Positions 1 through 8,234 of a stretch of DNA of 64,000 nucleotides are shown in pieces. The position numbers were made by a program, and so were the translations under genes. The stretch is from Pseudomonas triclosanedens (GTDB taxonomy: Bacteria > Pseudomonadota > Gammaproteobacteria > Pseudomonadales > Pseudomonadaceae), in contig NZ_CP113432.1 in assembly GCF_026686735.1 (NCBI RefSeq), forward strand, positions 2,655,001 through 2,719,000, in the 5' to 3' direction. Position 1 is the stretch's first letter; every line of letters begins with the position of its first letter. The notes beneath the pieces are model-generated. The model was given only the letters and a program-made list of their open reading frames with translations, made no database searches and was not told where the DNA came from.

Positions 1-80
1 CTGGCCAGCCCGATGGACAAGGCCAGCAGGGAGATGCGGGCGGGGTGGCGCAGAGGGGCACGCGAAGAAGCGGTGGTCAT
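1..80 (-). CDS. 5' end of a probable TonB-dependent siderophore receptor (partial)
   Basis: A minus-strand reading frame begins with ATG at 78-80 and runs off the left edge. The 26 visible residues hold a basic stretch (RAPLRHPARIS) followed by a hydrophobic run (LLALSIGLA), which looks like the start of a Sec signal peptide. The identity rests on context: it lies directly downstream of fecI- and fecR-like genes on the same strand, where the cognate outer-membrane receptor gene normally sits. Nothing of the receptor domains is visible, so the product name is an inference. Confidence 0.6.
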   Translation of the reverse strand, partial: MTTASSRAPLRHPARISLLALSIGLA

Positions 81-106
81 CGTGGGGCTCTCTTAGTCAG
101 TTTTAG

Positions 107-126
107 TTCGCATTCGTAAATGCGAA
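107..126. promoter_or_regulatory. Palindrome between fecR and the receptor gene
   Basis: TTCGCATT and AATGCGAA form perfect 8-base arms around CGTA. The dyad lies 27 bases upstream of the receptor start codon, in an AT-rich gap. It could be an operator, or part of the promoter read by the upstream ECF sigma factor. No experiment-based consensus is matched, so the role is a guess. Confidence 0.35.
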
Positions 127-188
127 TCTATTGCATTGGCTTCTGACTAAACGAATGAGCCGTCGCGATCGCGTAAAAAATCTTTCGA

Positions 189-1205
189 TCAGTTGAGAAT
201 CAGCAGTTTCGGGTACTCGCGGAGCTGCGCGGAGGTGATCTGTGCCAGCGAACGTGCCACGCCCAGAGGGTCGTCGAGGCGCCAGTTACCGGTCACGCTG
301 ACGTTGTCCAGGCGTTCGTTGGTGTTGACGATCCAGCCGGGGTAGTAGCGACGCAGTTCGGCCAGCACCTGGCTCACCGGGCAGTTCTCGAACACCATCC
401 GCCCCTGCACCCAGGCCAGTTGCGACTGGCTGTCGCCGCCGTGCTGGCGCTCACCGAAGCCCTGCGGGCCGACGCGGATGCTGTCGCCGGCGCCGAGGCT
501 GACACGAGCGTCGTCCAGCCGTGTGCGCAGGTCCACTTCGCCGCGCTGCACGCTGACTTCCGCTTCGTTGCCCAGATAGCGCACCGCGAACGCCGTGCCG
601 CGCACAGTGACCTGCACCGGCCCGGCTTCCACTTCGAATGGGCGGCTGCGGTCGTGAGCGACGTCGAAGTACGCTTCGCCGCGGTAGAGGCGGGCGACGC
701 GCTGCTGGTCGTTGATGCTGCTGGAGAGGGCGGTGTCGGTGTTGAGCAGGACTTTCGAGCCATCAGCCAGGTTCAGGCTCTGCCGTTCGCCCACGGCGGT
801 GAGATGGTCGGCGCGCAGACGCAGCAGCAGGTCGCTCTGTACCACGACACCGACCGCGAGGACGATGGCGGCCGCAGCCACTGCCGGCCGCCACGGATGC
901 CGCGAGCGCCGCGGCGCAGTCTTCTGGATCAGTTCCCGCTCCAGGCGCGCCGCCGCACTGGTCAGCAGCGGCGACTGCCATGCGCTGCGCACGCGCCGAT
1001 AGGCTCGGGCATTGCCCTCGCTGGCGTTGAGCCAGGCGTCGAAGCGCTCGCGGGCAGCGGCGTCCATGTCGTCCTCGTGCATCAGCCAGTCGAGGGCTTC
1101 GGCCATCTGCTGGTCTTCGGGCGGCGCGGAATCGGTCACGGGGCGGTCCTCGGCGTTGGGGCCGGGTATTTTTGTCGATGCGGGCGGCCAGCGGTAGTCC
1201 GTCAT
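189..1205 (-). CDS. fecR: FecR-family anti-sigma / transmembrane signal transducer
   Basis: A 338-residue inner-membrane protein that would relay receptor occupancy to the ECF sigma factor encoded just upstream. Residues about 34-72 form the cytoplasmic sigma-binding region (DUF4880-like, with EALDWLMHEDD and ERFDAWL). One membrane segment spans about 106-124. The periplasmic FecR domain covers about 134-225 (DGSKVLLNTDTAL, RGTAFAVR), and the C-terminal 70 residues resemble an STN-like part. The ATG start at 1203-1205 overlaps the sigma gene's stop by four bases, so the pair is translationally coupled. Longer in-frame extension upstream only runs antisense into the sigma gene and was discarded. 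Confidence 0.9.
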   Translation of the reverse strand: MTDYRWPPASTKIPGPNAEDRPVTDSAPPEDQQMAEALDWLMHEDDMDAAARERFDAWLNASEGNARAYRRVRSAWQSPLLTSAAARLERELIQKTAPRRSRHPWRPAVAAAAIVLAVGVVVQSDLLLRLRADHLTAVGERQSLNLADGSKVLLNTDTALSSSINDQQRVARLYRGEAYFDVAHDRSRPFEVEAGPVQVTVRGTAFAVRYLGNEAEVSVQRGEVDLRTRLDDARVSLGAGDSIRVGPQGFGERQHGGDSQSQLAWVQGRMVFENCPVSQVLAELRRYYPGWIVNTNERLDNVSVTGNWRLDDPLGVARSLAQITSAQLREYPKLLILN

Positions 1206-1723
1206 GGCGATTCCTCCAGCCGACTGACCAGTCCGATGCAGATCGCCATGATCAGCTTCAGCTCCTTCTGCACCGTGCTCAGCGAGACGCCGAGCTGCTC
1301 GGCGATTTCTGCGTAGCCGCAGCCGTGCAGGCGGCTGAGGATGAAGATGCGCTGCTGGCGCTCGCTGAGCTGGCTGAGCGTGGTGCCCAGGCGTTCCAGA
1401 AGTTTTTCCGCGTGCAGGCTGTCTTCGGCGCTCGAACCGGGGGCCGGTACTGCCTGCACGACTTCCACCGGCACGTCGTCGAGCATGGTCCGCGACTGCA
1501 TGCGCAGGTGGCGCAGGTGGTCGAGCGCGAGGTTGCGGCCGGTCTGGAAGAGGAACGGCTCCAGGTGATCGATACGCCGCTCCAGCAGGGTGCGGGCGAC
1601 GCGAAGGTAGGTCTCCTGTACCAGGTCTTCGGCGATGCTCGGGTTCTTCACCATCCGGACCAGGGTGCGCAGCAAGGGCAAGCGCTGGGCCAGGAAGACC
1701 GAGTCGAGGTTGGAAGTGCTCAC
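1202..1723 (-). CDS. fecI: FecI-type ECF sigma factor (iron starvation)
   Basis: A 173-residue sigma-70 family group IV protein. Region 2 lies at about residues 14-80 (AEDLVQETYLRV, FLFQTGRNLALDHLR) and region 4 at about 112-165 (LSERQQRIFILSRLHGCGYAEIAEQLGVS). It would direct RNA polymerase to the promoter of the adjacent receptor gene once released by the FecR partner. The start used is GTG at 1721-1723 with only a weak Shine-Dalgarno. A Fur box lies just upstream, so transcription should rise under iron limitation. The cognate siderophore cannot be told from the sequence. Confidence 0.9.
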   Translation of the reverse strand: MSTSNLDSVFLAQRLPLLRTLVRMVKNPSIAEDLVQETYLRVARTLLERRIDHLEPFLFQTGRNLALDHLRHLRMQSRTMLDDVPVEVVQAVPAPGSSAEDSLHAEKLLERLGTTLSQLSERQQRIFILSRLHGCGYAEIAEQLGVSLSTVQKELKLIMAICIGLVSRLEESP

Positions 1724-1750
1724 AAAGGCGTCCAGCAGGAATAATTTTCA

Positions 1751-1769
1751 AATGATAATTAGTATTATT
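1751..1769. promoter_or_regulatory. Fur box upstream of the ECF sigma gene
   Basis: AATGATAATTAGTATTATT closely follows the 19-base Fur consensus of alternating GATAAT/ATTATC hexamers. It sits about 30-45 bases upstream of the GTG start of the sigma gene, where Fur-Fe(II) would block the promoter. Confidence 0.8.
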
Positions 1770-1890
1770 CGTGGAAAGCCAATGGCACAAGACCATCCCT
1801 TGCCGCGCGTATCGCAGAAAAAAGGGCGAGGCACGCGCCACGCGGCCTCGCCCGCCCCCTCAGCCGGCTTGTGAGGGGCAAGCAGGGACA

Positions 1891-3255
1891 TCAGGAACGC
1901 GCGGGGCGCGCGCTCAGTTGCGGGTCGGGCTGAACCTCATTGTGGCGGATGTGTTCCGGTCGGCTGTTCCAGTGTGGAAGCAGTACGGCCGAAGCGACCA
2001 GCGCGGCGACGGTGAAGCCGATGAACACGGTGTAGGTGTCGAAATAGCCCGGCAGCAGGCCGCCGAGAATCGCGCCGATCGAGCTGCAGCCGTTGACGAA
2101 ACCGGCTGCCGTGCCGGCCGCTTCGCCGGTGCCGAAGTCCACCGCGGCGGCGCCGCTGATCATCGAGTCCGGGCCGTACAGCGTCAGGCCCATCATGAAC
2201 AGCAGGCCGAGCACCAGCATGCTGCTGCCGGTGTGCATCGCCGGGACGAACAGTGCCAGGCAGGCGGTAAGGCCGATCAGGCTGATGACGCAGGCGGGCA
2301 TCCGGCGCGCACCGAACAGACGGTCGGAGGCGTAGCCGATCAGGATCGGACCGAGCAGACCGGCGACTTCGAAGGCCGACGGCAGGATTGCCGCGCCGAC
2401 CTTGCCCAGCGCCGGCATGCGTTCATAGACGATCACCGGCCCCCACAGCAGTATCGCGTAGCGCGCCGGTTTGAGCAGGAAGTAGGCGAGCCCTAGCGTC
2501 AACACGGTGCGGTTGCGCAGTACCTTGCCGAGGATGCGCAGGGTCTTGCCATTCTGGCCTTCGGGCTTGAAGCCGGCGTAGCGCACCGCTTCGGGCTGCT
2601 GGATTTCCGGCTCCACTGGCTGCAGGCCGACATCCTGGGGGCGGTTGCGCTGCAGCAGCAGGAACAGTATCGCCACGCCGCCGACCACGGCCGCGCTGGA
2701 GTAGAACGCCGCGTGCCAGGTGCCGAATACCTCATAGGCCCACCAGCCGGCGAACGGCGAGGCCACCAGGCCGCCAAAGGCGTAGCAGGTGCTCCACAGG
2801 CCTAGCACCCGGCCACGCTCGTGGGTGGCAAAGAAGCTGCCGATGTTCTTGCACAGGCCCGACCAGCCGGTGGACTGCGCCAGACCCTGCACGACCATGC
2901 AGGTGGCGAAGATCGGCAGCGTGGCAAACGAACCCATGACCAGCGCGGCAAGCGCGGAAATCGCCAGGCCGCCGAAGACGACCACACGCGGGCCGAAGCG
3001 GTCGGCGAAGATGCCCCAGGTGAACTGGCCGACCGCGTATGCCGCAAGGTAGATGGCGTCGAGGTTGGCCATCGCGACCTTGTCGAGGGGGAAGGTGGGA
3101 TCTTCGGCGATGCCGAGTTTGGCGACCGAAAACGCTTTGCGGGTGAAGTAGAAGGCCGCGTAGGCCAGCCAGGTGATGGCGAAGATCTGCCATCGCCAGC
3201 GTTGCATCGATGCAAGGGACGAGCGCGGCGTAGCAGTGCCGTGAGGGTTGAGCAT
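1891..3255 (-). CDS. MFS transporter of the organophosphate:phosphate antiporter type
   Basis: A 454-residue, 12-helix major facilitator with the OPA-family N-terminal signature (YAAFYFTRKAFSVAK; Arg39 sits where GlpT has its phosphate-binding arginine). A second basic residue occurs in the repeat half (LKPARYAILLWGP). Related proteins include GlpT, UhpT and PgtP. It is divergent from a LysR gene and close to phnW and phnX, so an organophosphonate such as 2-aminoethylphosphonate or a degradation product is a reasonable substrate. That substrate is inferred from position only. The C-terminal 25 residues are polar and poorly conserved. Confidence 0.8.
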   Translation of the reverse strand: MLNPHGTATPRSSLASMQRWRWQIFAITWLAYAAFYFTRKAFSVAKLGIAEDPTFPLDKVAMANLDAIYLAAYAVGQFTWGIFADRFGPRVVVFGGLAISALAALVMGSFATLPIFATCMVVQGLAQSTGWSGLCKNIGSFFATHERGRVLGLWSTCYAFGGLVASPFAGWWAYEVFGTWHAAFYSSAAVVGGVAILFLLLQRNRPQDVGLQPVEPEIQQPEAVRYAGFKPEGQNGKTLRILGKVLRNRTVLTLGLAYFLLKPARYAILLWGPVIVYERMPALGKVGAAILPSAFEVAGLLGPILIGYASDRLFGARRMPACVISLIGLTACLALFVPAMHTGSSMLVLGLLFMMGLTLYGPDSMISGAAAVDFGTGEAAGTAAGFVNGCSSIGAILGGLLPGYFDTYTVFIGFTVAALVASAVLLPHWNSRPEHIRHNEVQPDPQLSARPARS

Positions 3256-3434
3256 GGTCTGACCTCGTTGTTGTTGTGCTGTGCCGGCAGTCAGTGGGGT
3301 AACGCCTTTCTTGTTCTTGTTTTGAGAGCACGTCGCATCGTCTTCGCGATGCGGGTCAGAAGCGCTGTGGCTGTCTTGGTACCGTCGCCGGGGAGCGGCG
3401 GTGGAGGGATGGAAACAATTTCGAATAAATAACT

Positions 3435-3455
3435 GAAATCGATTTATCAGATTTC
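3435..3455. promoter_or_regulatory. Candidate LysR operator in the divergent MFS-LysR promoter region
   Basis: GAAATC and GATTTC form an inverted repeat separated by nine AT-rich bases. It lies in the 322-base gap (3256-3577) between the divergent transporter and LysR genes, the usual place for a LysR-type binding site. The rest of the gap holds nothing else recognisable. Confidence 0.4.
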
Positions 3456-3577
3456 AAAAATAAGTTTGGCTTGTATGACAAGGGGCCATGACGCTAGTGT
3501 TTTTCGCTACTGACCTTGCGGTCGCTTTCCGCCCGTCGCCGGAAAAGCGGTCGGAACCCCGTGCCAGAGGCTCGTCC

Positions 3578-4477
3578 ATGTCCGTTTCTCATGCCCAGCT
3601 CAAGGCTTTCCATGCCGTCGCCGTACACGGCAGTTTCACCCGCGCCGCCGAGCGCCTGTTCCTCACCCAGCCGGCGGTCTCCGACCAGGTGCGCAAGCTG
3701 GAGGAGCGCTACGGTGTGTTGCTGTTCCACCGCAACAAGCGCTCGGTGCGCCTGACCGAACTCGGCGAGCGCCTGCTGGCGGTGACCCAGCGGCTCTTCG
3801 TGATCGAGGCGGAGGCGCAGGAACTGCTGCAGGAGTCCAGCGCGCTGCAGACCGGCAGCCTGACCCTCGCGGTGGACGCGCCGGTCCACGTGCTGCCGCA
3901 GATCGCGCGTTTCTGCCAGCGCCATCCGGGTATCCGCGTAAAGCTGGAAACGGGCAACACCGACGAATCCCTGCAGCGCCTGTTCGACTACCAGGCAGAC
4001 CTGGCGTTGCTGGGCCGTGAGGTGCAGGACGAGCGGCTGCAGACCTTCACCCTGCGCAGCGACCCCATCGTTGCCTTTGTCGGTCGTGGCCATCCGTGGG
4101 CCGGGCGCGAGTCGATCTGTCTGGCCGATCTGGACGACATGCCATTGGTGCTGCGCGAGCAGGGCTCGGTCACCCGGCAGATGCTGGAGCAGGAAATGGC
4201 CCGCGCCGGCCTGCGCATCCGTCCCGCTATCGAGGTCGAAGGCCGCGAGGCATCGCTGGAGGCGGTGGCGGTAGGGATCGGTGTAGGCGTGGTGTCCGCC
4301 GCCGAACTGGGTGCGGATGCACGGGTACACGCGCTGCCGATCCTCGATTGCCACTGGCGCATGAGCGAGACATTGGTGTGCCTGCGGGAGCAGAGCACAC
4401 GGCGGATTGTGGCGACATTCCTCGACCTGGTGCGCGAGGACTTGCCGGTGGAGCAGGGCGAAGTCCCGGCTCCGTAG
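3578..4477 (+). CDS. LysR-family transcriptional regulator (first of a paralogous pair)
   Basis: A 299-residue LysR protein with a winged helix-turn-helix at about residues 4-62 (FTRAAERLFLTQPAVSDQVRKLEERYG) and a substrate-binding domain from about 90 to 290. The ATG at 3578 was chosen because the HTH begins four residues later; the 30-residue in-frame extension upstream is atypical. It is divergent from the OPA-type transporter gene and tail-to-tail, 14 bases apart, with a second LysR gene to which it is clearly related along its length. It probably controls phosphonate uptake or use; the effector is unknown. Confidence 0.85.
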   Translation: MSVSHAQLKAFHAVAVHGSFTRAAERLFLTQPAVSDQVRKLEERYGVLLFHRNKRSVRLTELGERLLAVTQRLFVIEAEAQELLQESSALQTGSLTLAVDAPVHVLPQIARFCQRHPGIRVKLETGNTDESLQRLFDYQADLALLGREVQDERLQTFTLRSDPIVAFVGRGHPWAGRESICLADLDDMPLVLREQGSVTRQMLEQEMARAGLRIRPAIEVEGREASLEAVAVGIGVGVVSAAELGADARVHALPILDCHWRMSETLVCLREQSTRRIVATFLDLVREDLPVEQGEVPAP

Positions 4478-4491
4478 CCGGGGAGCGCGGC

Positions 4492-5352
4492 TCAGCCTTC
4501 GGCCAGCTCCATGAATGCGCTCACCACCCGCAACCCCCGGCGCCGTTCCAGGCAGCCGATGGCGTGCCGGTTGACCAGCGCGTCGCCCACCAGCGGGATC
4601 GCCTTCACCCGCGGGTCCGGGCTGACCTCCAGCGATGACACGATACCGACTCCCAGCTCCGCTGCCACCGCCTCGGTGACGGCTTCGCGGCTATCCAGCT
4701 CCAGCAGCACGCGTGGCTTGACCGACTGAAGCGAACAGGCCGAGTCGAAGGTGCGGCGGGTGATCGAGTCGGGTTCGCGCAACACCATGATCTGCTGGTC
4801 CAGCTCACCCAGCGGCAGATCTCCGGCGCGCGAATTCCAGGCATGGCTGGCAGGCACCAGGGCGCAGATACGTGACTCCACCAGGTCGCGCAGGAACAAC
4901 CCGGGGCGCGGCTCCACTTCGGTCAGCACAGCGATGTCCACGTGTTCGTCGAGCAGCGCGGCGAGGGTTTCCTGAGCGTTGCCCAGGCGCAGATTGACGG
5001 TGATGCCGGGATAGCGTGCGCGCAGACGAGCGAGCATCGGCATCACCAGATGCGGCCCGTCGGCGGCCACCTCAATGCGGCCGGTCACCAACTCGCGGCT
5101 GGCGTCGAGCATGGCCTCGGCTTCTTCTTCCAGAGCGAACAGCGTGCGGCTGATGGCCGACAGGCGCATGCCGTCCTCGGTCAGTTCCACGCCGCGCGCG
5201 GTACGGCGGAACAGGTTGACCTGATAGTGCTCTTCCAGCGCCTTTACGTGCCCGGTGACGGCCGGCTGGCTGATGAACAGGCGCTCGGCGGCGCGGGTGA
5301 AGCTGCGTTCGCGGGCGACCGCGTCGAAGGCTCGAAGCTGGAAGAGGTTCAT
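4492..5352 (-). CDS. LysR-family regulator divergent from phnWX
   Basis: A 286-residue LysR regulator with its HTH at about residues 3-60 (FTRAAERLFISQPAVTGHVKALEEHYQ) and an effector domain after residue 90. It is transcribed away from phnW with a 148-base gap, the classical arrangement for a LysR activator of the divergent operon. It resembles the LysR gene at 3578-4477 in both domains, suggesting an old duplication. It most likely senses 2-aminoethylphosphonate or phosphonoacetaldehyde, but this is inference. Confidence 0.85.
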   Translation of the reverse strand: MNLFQLRAFDAVARERSFTRAAERLFISQPAVTGHVKALEEHYQVNLFRRTARGVELTEDGMRLSAISRTLFALEEEAEAMLDASRELVTGRIEVAADGPHLVMPMLARLRARYPGITVNLRLGNAQETLAALLDEHVDIAVLTEVEPRPGLFLRDLVESRICALVPASHAWNSRAGDLPLGELDQQIMVLREPDSITRRTFDSACSLQSVKPRVLLELDSREAVTEAVAAELGVGIVSSLEVSPDPRVKAIPLVGDALVNRHAIGCLERRRGLRVVSAFMELAEG

Positions 5353-5500
5353 GAGGTATATGTCCGGCTTATGTGGTGCATCGTGATAAACAATTTGAAC
5401 GATATCAGCCTGGCCGGCAAGTTATGCCCAGGCCACGGCGCTCCCGCCTGGCCCAACCGAATTCAGCCCTGACGACGTTCCCAAAAAAGAGGAATCGAGC

Positions 5501-6616
5501 ATGAGCACTGCCGAGCGAGCCCCCATTCTGCTGACTCCCGGTCCGCTGACCACATCTCCCCGTACCCGCCGCGCCATGATGGTCGACTGGGGCTCCTGGG
5601 ATAGCGACTTCAACGAGCTGACCGCTGATGTCTGCAAGCGCCTGCTGGCGATCATTCACGGCGAGGCGAGCCACACCTGCGTGCCGCTGCAGGGCAGCGG
5701 CACCTTTTCCGTGGAAGCGGCAGTGGGCACCCTGGTACCGCGTGATGGCAAGGTTCTGGTGCTGATCAATGGCGCCTACGGCAAGCGCCTGGCGAAGATC
5801 TGCCAGGTGATTGGCCGCGAGTACACGACCTTCGAAACCGAGGAGGACGTACCGACCACCGCCGCCGACGTCGACCGCCTGCTCAGCGAAAACCGCGATG
5901 TCACCCACGTCGCGCTGATCCACTGCGAGACCAGCACCGGCATCCTCAACCCGCTGGAGGCCATCGCCAAGGTCGTCGAAGCCCACGGCAAGCGCCTCAT
6001 CATCGATGCCATGAGCTCTTTCGGCGCCCTCGACATCGATGCCCGCAAGGTGCCGTTCGACGCGCTGATCGCCGCGTCCGGCAAGTGCCTGGAGGGCGTG
6101 CCGGGGATGGGCTTCGTGTTTGCCCGCAGCGCCGCTCTGAGCGCCAGTGCGGGCAACTGCCACTCGCTGTCGATGGACCTGCAGGACCAGCAGGCGTACA
6201 TGGCCAAGACCGGCCAGTGGCGCTTCACTCCGCCGACCCACGTGGTAGCCGCGCTGCATGAAGCGCTGACCCAGTACGAAGAAGAGGGTGGTCTCGCGGC
6301 CCGTCATCAGCGTTACGCAAACAACTGTCAGACTCTGCTGAGCGAGATGGCAAAGCTGGGTTTGCGCAGCTTCCTGCCGGCGGAAATCCAGGCGCCGATC
6401 ATCGTCACCTTCCATGCGCCGCGTGACGCCCGTTACTCCTTCGCCGAGTTCTATGGCCGCGTACGCGAGAAGGGCTACATCCTCTACCCGGGCAAGCTGA
6501 CCCAGGTGGAAACCTTCCGTGTCGGCTGCATCGGCCAGGTCGATGCCAGCGGCATGCGCGCAGCGGTAGCGGCCATCGCCGAGACCCTGAAAGAGATGGA
6601 AGTCTTCGAAATCTGA
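5501..6616 (+). CDS. phnW: 2-aminoethylphosphonate--pyruvate transaminase
   Basis: A 371-residue class V PLP-dependent aminotransferase, full length for PhnW. It transfers the amino group of 2-aminoethylphosphonate to pyruvate, giving phosphonoacetaldehyde and alanine. Landmarks are [10 protein letters not shown] near the N-terminus, the PLP-ring aspartate in IIDAMSSFG (Asp169) and the Schiff-base lysine in AASGKCLEG (Lys195). A good Shine-Dalgarno (AGAGGAA) precedes the ATG. phnX follows 30 bases later, giving the complete two-step route to acetaldehyde and phosphate. Confidence 0.95.
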   Translation: MSTAERAPILLTPGPLTTSPRTRRAMMVDWGSWDSDFNELTADVCKRLLAIIHGEASHTCVPLQGSGTFSVEAAVGTLVPRDGKVLVLINGAYGKRLAKICQVIGREYTTFETEEDVPTTAADVDRLLSENRDVTHVALIHCETSTGILNPLEAIAKVVEAHGKRLIIDAMSSFGALDIDARKVPFDALIAASGKCLEGVPGMGFVFARSAALSASAGNCHSLSMDLQDQQAYMAKTGQWRFTPPTHVVAALHEALTQYEEEGGLAARHQRYANNCQTLLSEMAKLGLRSFLPAEIQAPIIVTFHAPRDARYSFAEFYGRVREKGYILYPGKLTQVETFRVGCIGQVDASGMRAAVAAIAETLKEMEVFEI

Positions 6617-6646
6617 CCCCTGCCGATTGCCACAGGATCGAATCTC

Positions 6647-7474
6647 ATGAACTACGAACAACCCAAGCAACTGCAAGCCGCCATCCTCGACTGGGCTGGC
6701 ACCGTGGTCGATTTCGGCTCCTTCGCGCCGACCCAGATCTTCGTCGAAGCCTTCGCCGAGTTCGGCGTGCAGGTCAGCCTGGAAGAAGCCCGCGGCCCGA
6801 TGGGCATGGGCAAGTGGGATCACATCCGCACTCTGTGCGACATCCCCGCCATCGCCGAGCGCTACAAGGCCAGGTTCGGCCGCATGCCCAGCGATGACGA
6901 CGTCACCGCCATCTACGAGCGCTTCATGCCGCTGCAGATCGAGAAGATCGCCGAACATTCGGCGCTGATCCCCGGCGCGCTGGATGCGATTGCCACTCTG
7001 CGCAAGGGCGGGCTGAAGATCGGTTCCTGCTCCGGTTACCCGGCGGTGGTAATGGAGAAAGTGGTGGCCCTGGCCAGGACCAACGGCTACGTCGCCGACC
7101 ATGTGGTCGCCACCGACGAAGTGCCCAATGGCCGCCCGCACCCGGCCCAGGCGCTGGCCAACGTGATCGCCTTGGGCATCAGCGACGTGGCGGCCTGCGT
7201 GAAGGTCGACGACACCTGGCCGGGCATTCTCGAAGGCCGCAGCGCCGGCATGTGGACCGTGGCGCTGACCTGCTCGGGCAACGCCCTGGGCCTGACCTAC
7301 GAGCAGTACAAGGCGCTGCCGCAGGAGAAGCTGGATCAGGAGCGCCGCCGTATCGGCCAGATGTTCGAAGGCTCGCGGCCGCACTACCTGATCGACACCA
7401 TTGCGGAGCTGCCGGCGGTGATTGCCGACATCAATGCCCGCCTGGCGCGCGGGGAGATGCCGCAGGGCAACTGA
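6647..7474 (+). CDS. phnX: Phosphonoacetaldehyde hydrolase (phosphonatase)
   Basis: A 275-residue HAD-superfamily enzyme cleaving the C-P bond of phosphonoacetaldehyde to acetaldehyde and phosphate. The nucleophile is in [10 protein letters not shown] (Asp15), and the Schiff-base lysine that forms the imine with substrate is in GMGKWDH (Lys56). The later HAD motifs GSCSGYP and [13 protein letters not shown] are present. It forms an operon with phnW and is followed by a strong intrinsic terminator. Together they supply phosphorus, and possibly carbon and nitrogen, from 2-aminoethylphosphonate. Confidence 0.95.
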   Translation: MNYEQPKQLQAAILDWAGTVVDFGSFAPTQIFVEAFAEFGVQVSLEEARGPMGMGKWDHIRTLCDIPAIAERYKARFGRMPSDDDVTAIYERFMPLQIEKIAEHSALIPGALDAIATLRKGGLKIGSCSGYPAVVMEKVVALARTNGYVADHVVATDEVPNGRPHPAQALANVIALGISDVAACVKVDDTWPGILEGRSAGMWTVALTCSGNALGLTYEQYKALPQEKLDQERRRIGQMFEGSRPHYLIDTIAELPAVIADINARLARGEMPQGN

Positions 7475-7492
7475 TCCTCGGTGTCAATGATG

Positions 7493-7519
7493 AAGGCCCG
7501 CTTGATGCGGGCCTTTTTC
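7493..7519 (+). terminator. Rho-independent terminator of phnWX
   Basis: AAGGCCCGC and GCGGGCCTT pair around the loop TTGAT, and the hairpin runs into a T-rich stretch. It starts 19 bases after the phnX stop codon. Confidence 0.9.
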
Positions 7520-7579
7520 TTTGGCTCTCGAGGATTTCCAGAGAGACGTCCGCTTGCTCCGGACGGCCCCTTTCACGGC

Positions 7580-8152
7580 TCAGTTCACCACGTTGCGCAC
7601 GAACCGCACCAGCACATCCCCATGATTCTGGTAGGAAAACGGCTGGTTGCTCTTGAACACATGGAAGCCCCCGGCGACGACTTCGATGGTTTCTTCGGCG
7701 AGGACAATGGTGAGCTGCCCTTCGATTACGTAGACCATGTCGTACCAGCCCTCGGAGTCGGGTTCGGCGTTGTAGCGGTCGCCGGGAGCCAGTGACCAGT
7801 GCCAGAGCTCGGCCTGGCGCGTGGCGGGGGTGCTGGCAAGGAGGGTGCCGCGGCTGTCGGCTTGCTGGCCGCCCCAGGCCACGGCATCCACGCGGGACAG
7901 GTCGCCGGTGGAGGGCGGGCGCACCAGGTCGGCGAAGGTCACGCCGAGCGCGGCGGCGATACGGTCCAGTGTCGCCAGGCTGACGTTGTTGTCGCCGCCC
8001 TCTATGCCCACCAGCATTCGCCGGCTGACCCCCGAGGCCTTGGCCAGTGCGTCCTGGCTGAAACCGGCGTTGCGCCGCAGGGCCTTTACGTTGTCGGCGA
8101 CATGCACCAGGACGCTGGGACGCTCAGCGGTGTTGGGCAATATATTGCTCAT
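7580..8152 (-). CDS. XRE-family regulator with C-terminal cupin domain
   Basis: A 190-residue protein with an HTH_3 domain at about residues 17-75 (AGFSQDALAKASGVSRRMLVGIEGG) and a small cupin barrel at about 105-185 (GWYDMVYVIEGQLTIVL, FHVFKSNQPFSYQN). Such regulators bind a small ligand in the cupin and control neighbouring metabolic or transport genes. The ATG at 8150-8152 is preferred over an upstream in-frame ATG because the HTH spacing then fits the family. It is divergent from an EamA exporter gene (8235), its likely target. Confidence 0.85.
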   Translation of the reverse strand: MSNILPNTAERPSVLVHVADNVKALRRNAGFSQDALAKASGVSRRMLVGIEGGDNNVSLATLDRIAAALGVTFADLVRPPSTGDLSRVDAVAWGGQQADSRGTLLASTPATRQAELWHWSLAPGDRYNAEPDSEGWYDMVYVIEGQLTIVLAEETIEVVAGGFHVFKSNQPFSYQNHGDVLVRFVRNVVN

Positions 8153-8162
8153 TTTGGCCTTT

Positions 8163-8182
8163 TTGCGCATTATGTTGCGCAT
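8163..8182. promoter_or_regulatory. Candidate XRE-cupin operator: two TTGCGCAT copies
   Basis: TTGCGCAT occurs at 8163-8170 and again at 8175-8182, 12 bases apart, in the 82-base gap between the divergent XRE-cupin and EamA genes. The copies lie 11-30 bases from the regulator start codon, fitting an autoregulatory operator. Function is inferred. Confidence 0.4.
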
Positions 8183-8234
8183 AACAGTCAACCAAGAATT
8201 TCCAACCGTTGCAACGCCTGTTCAGGTCCGCATC

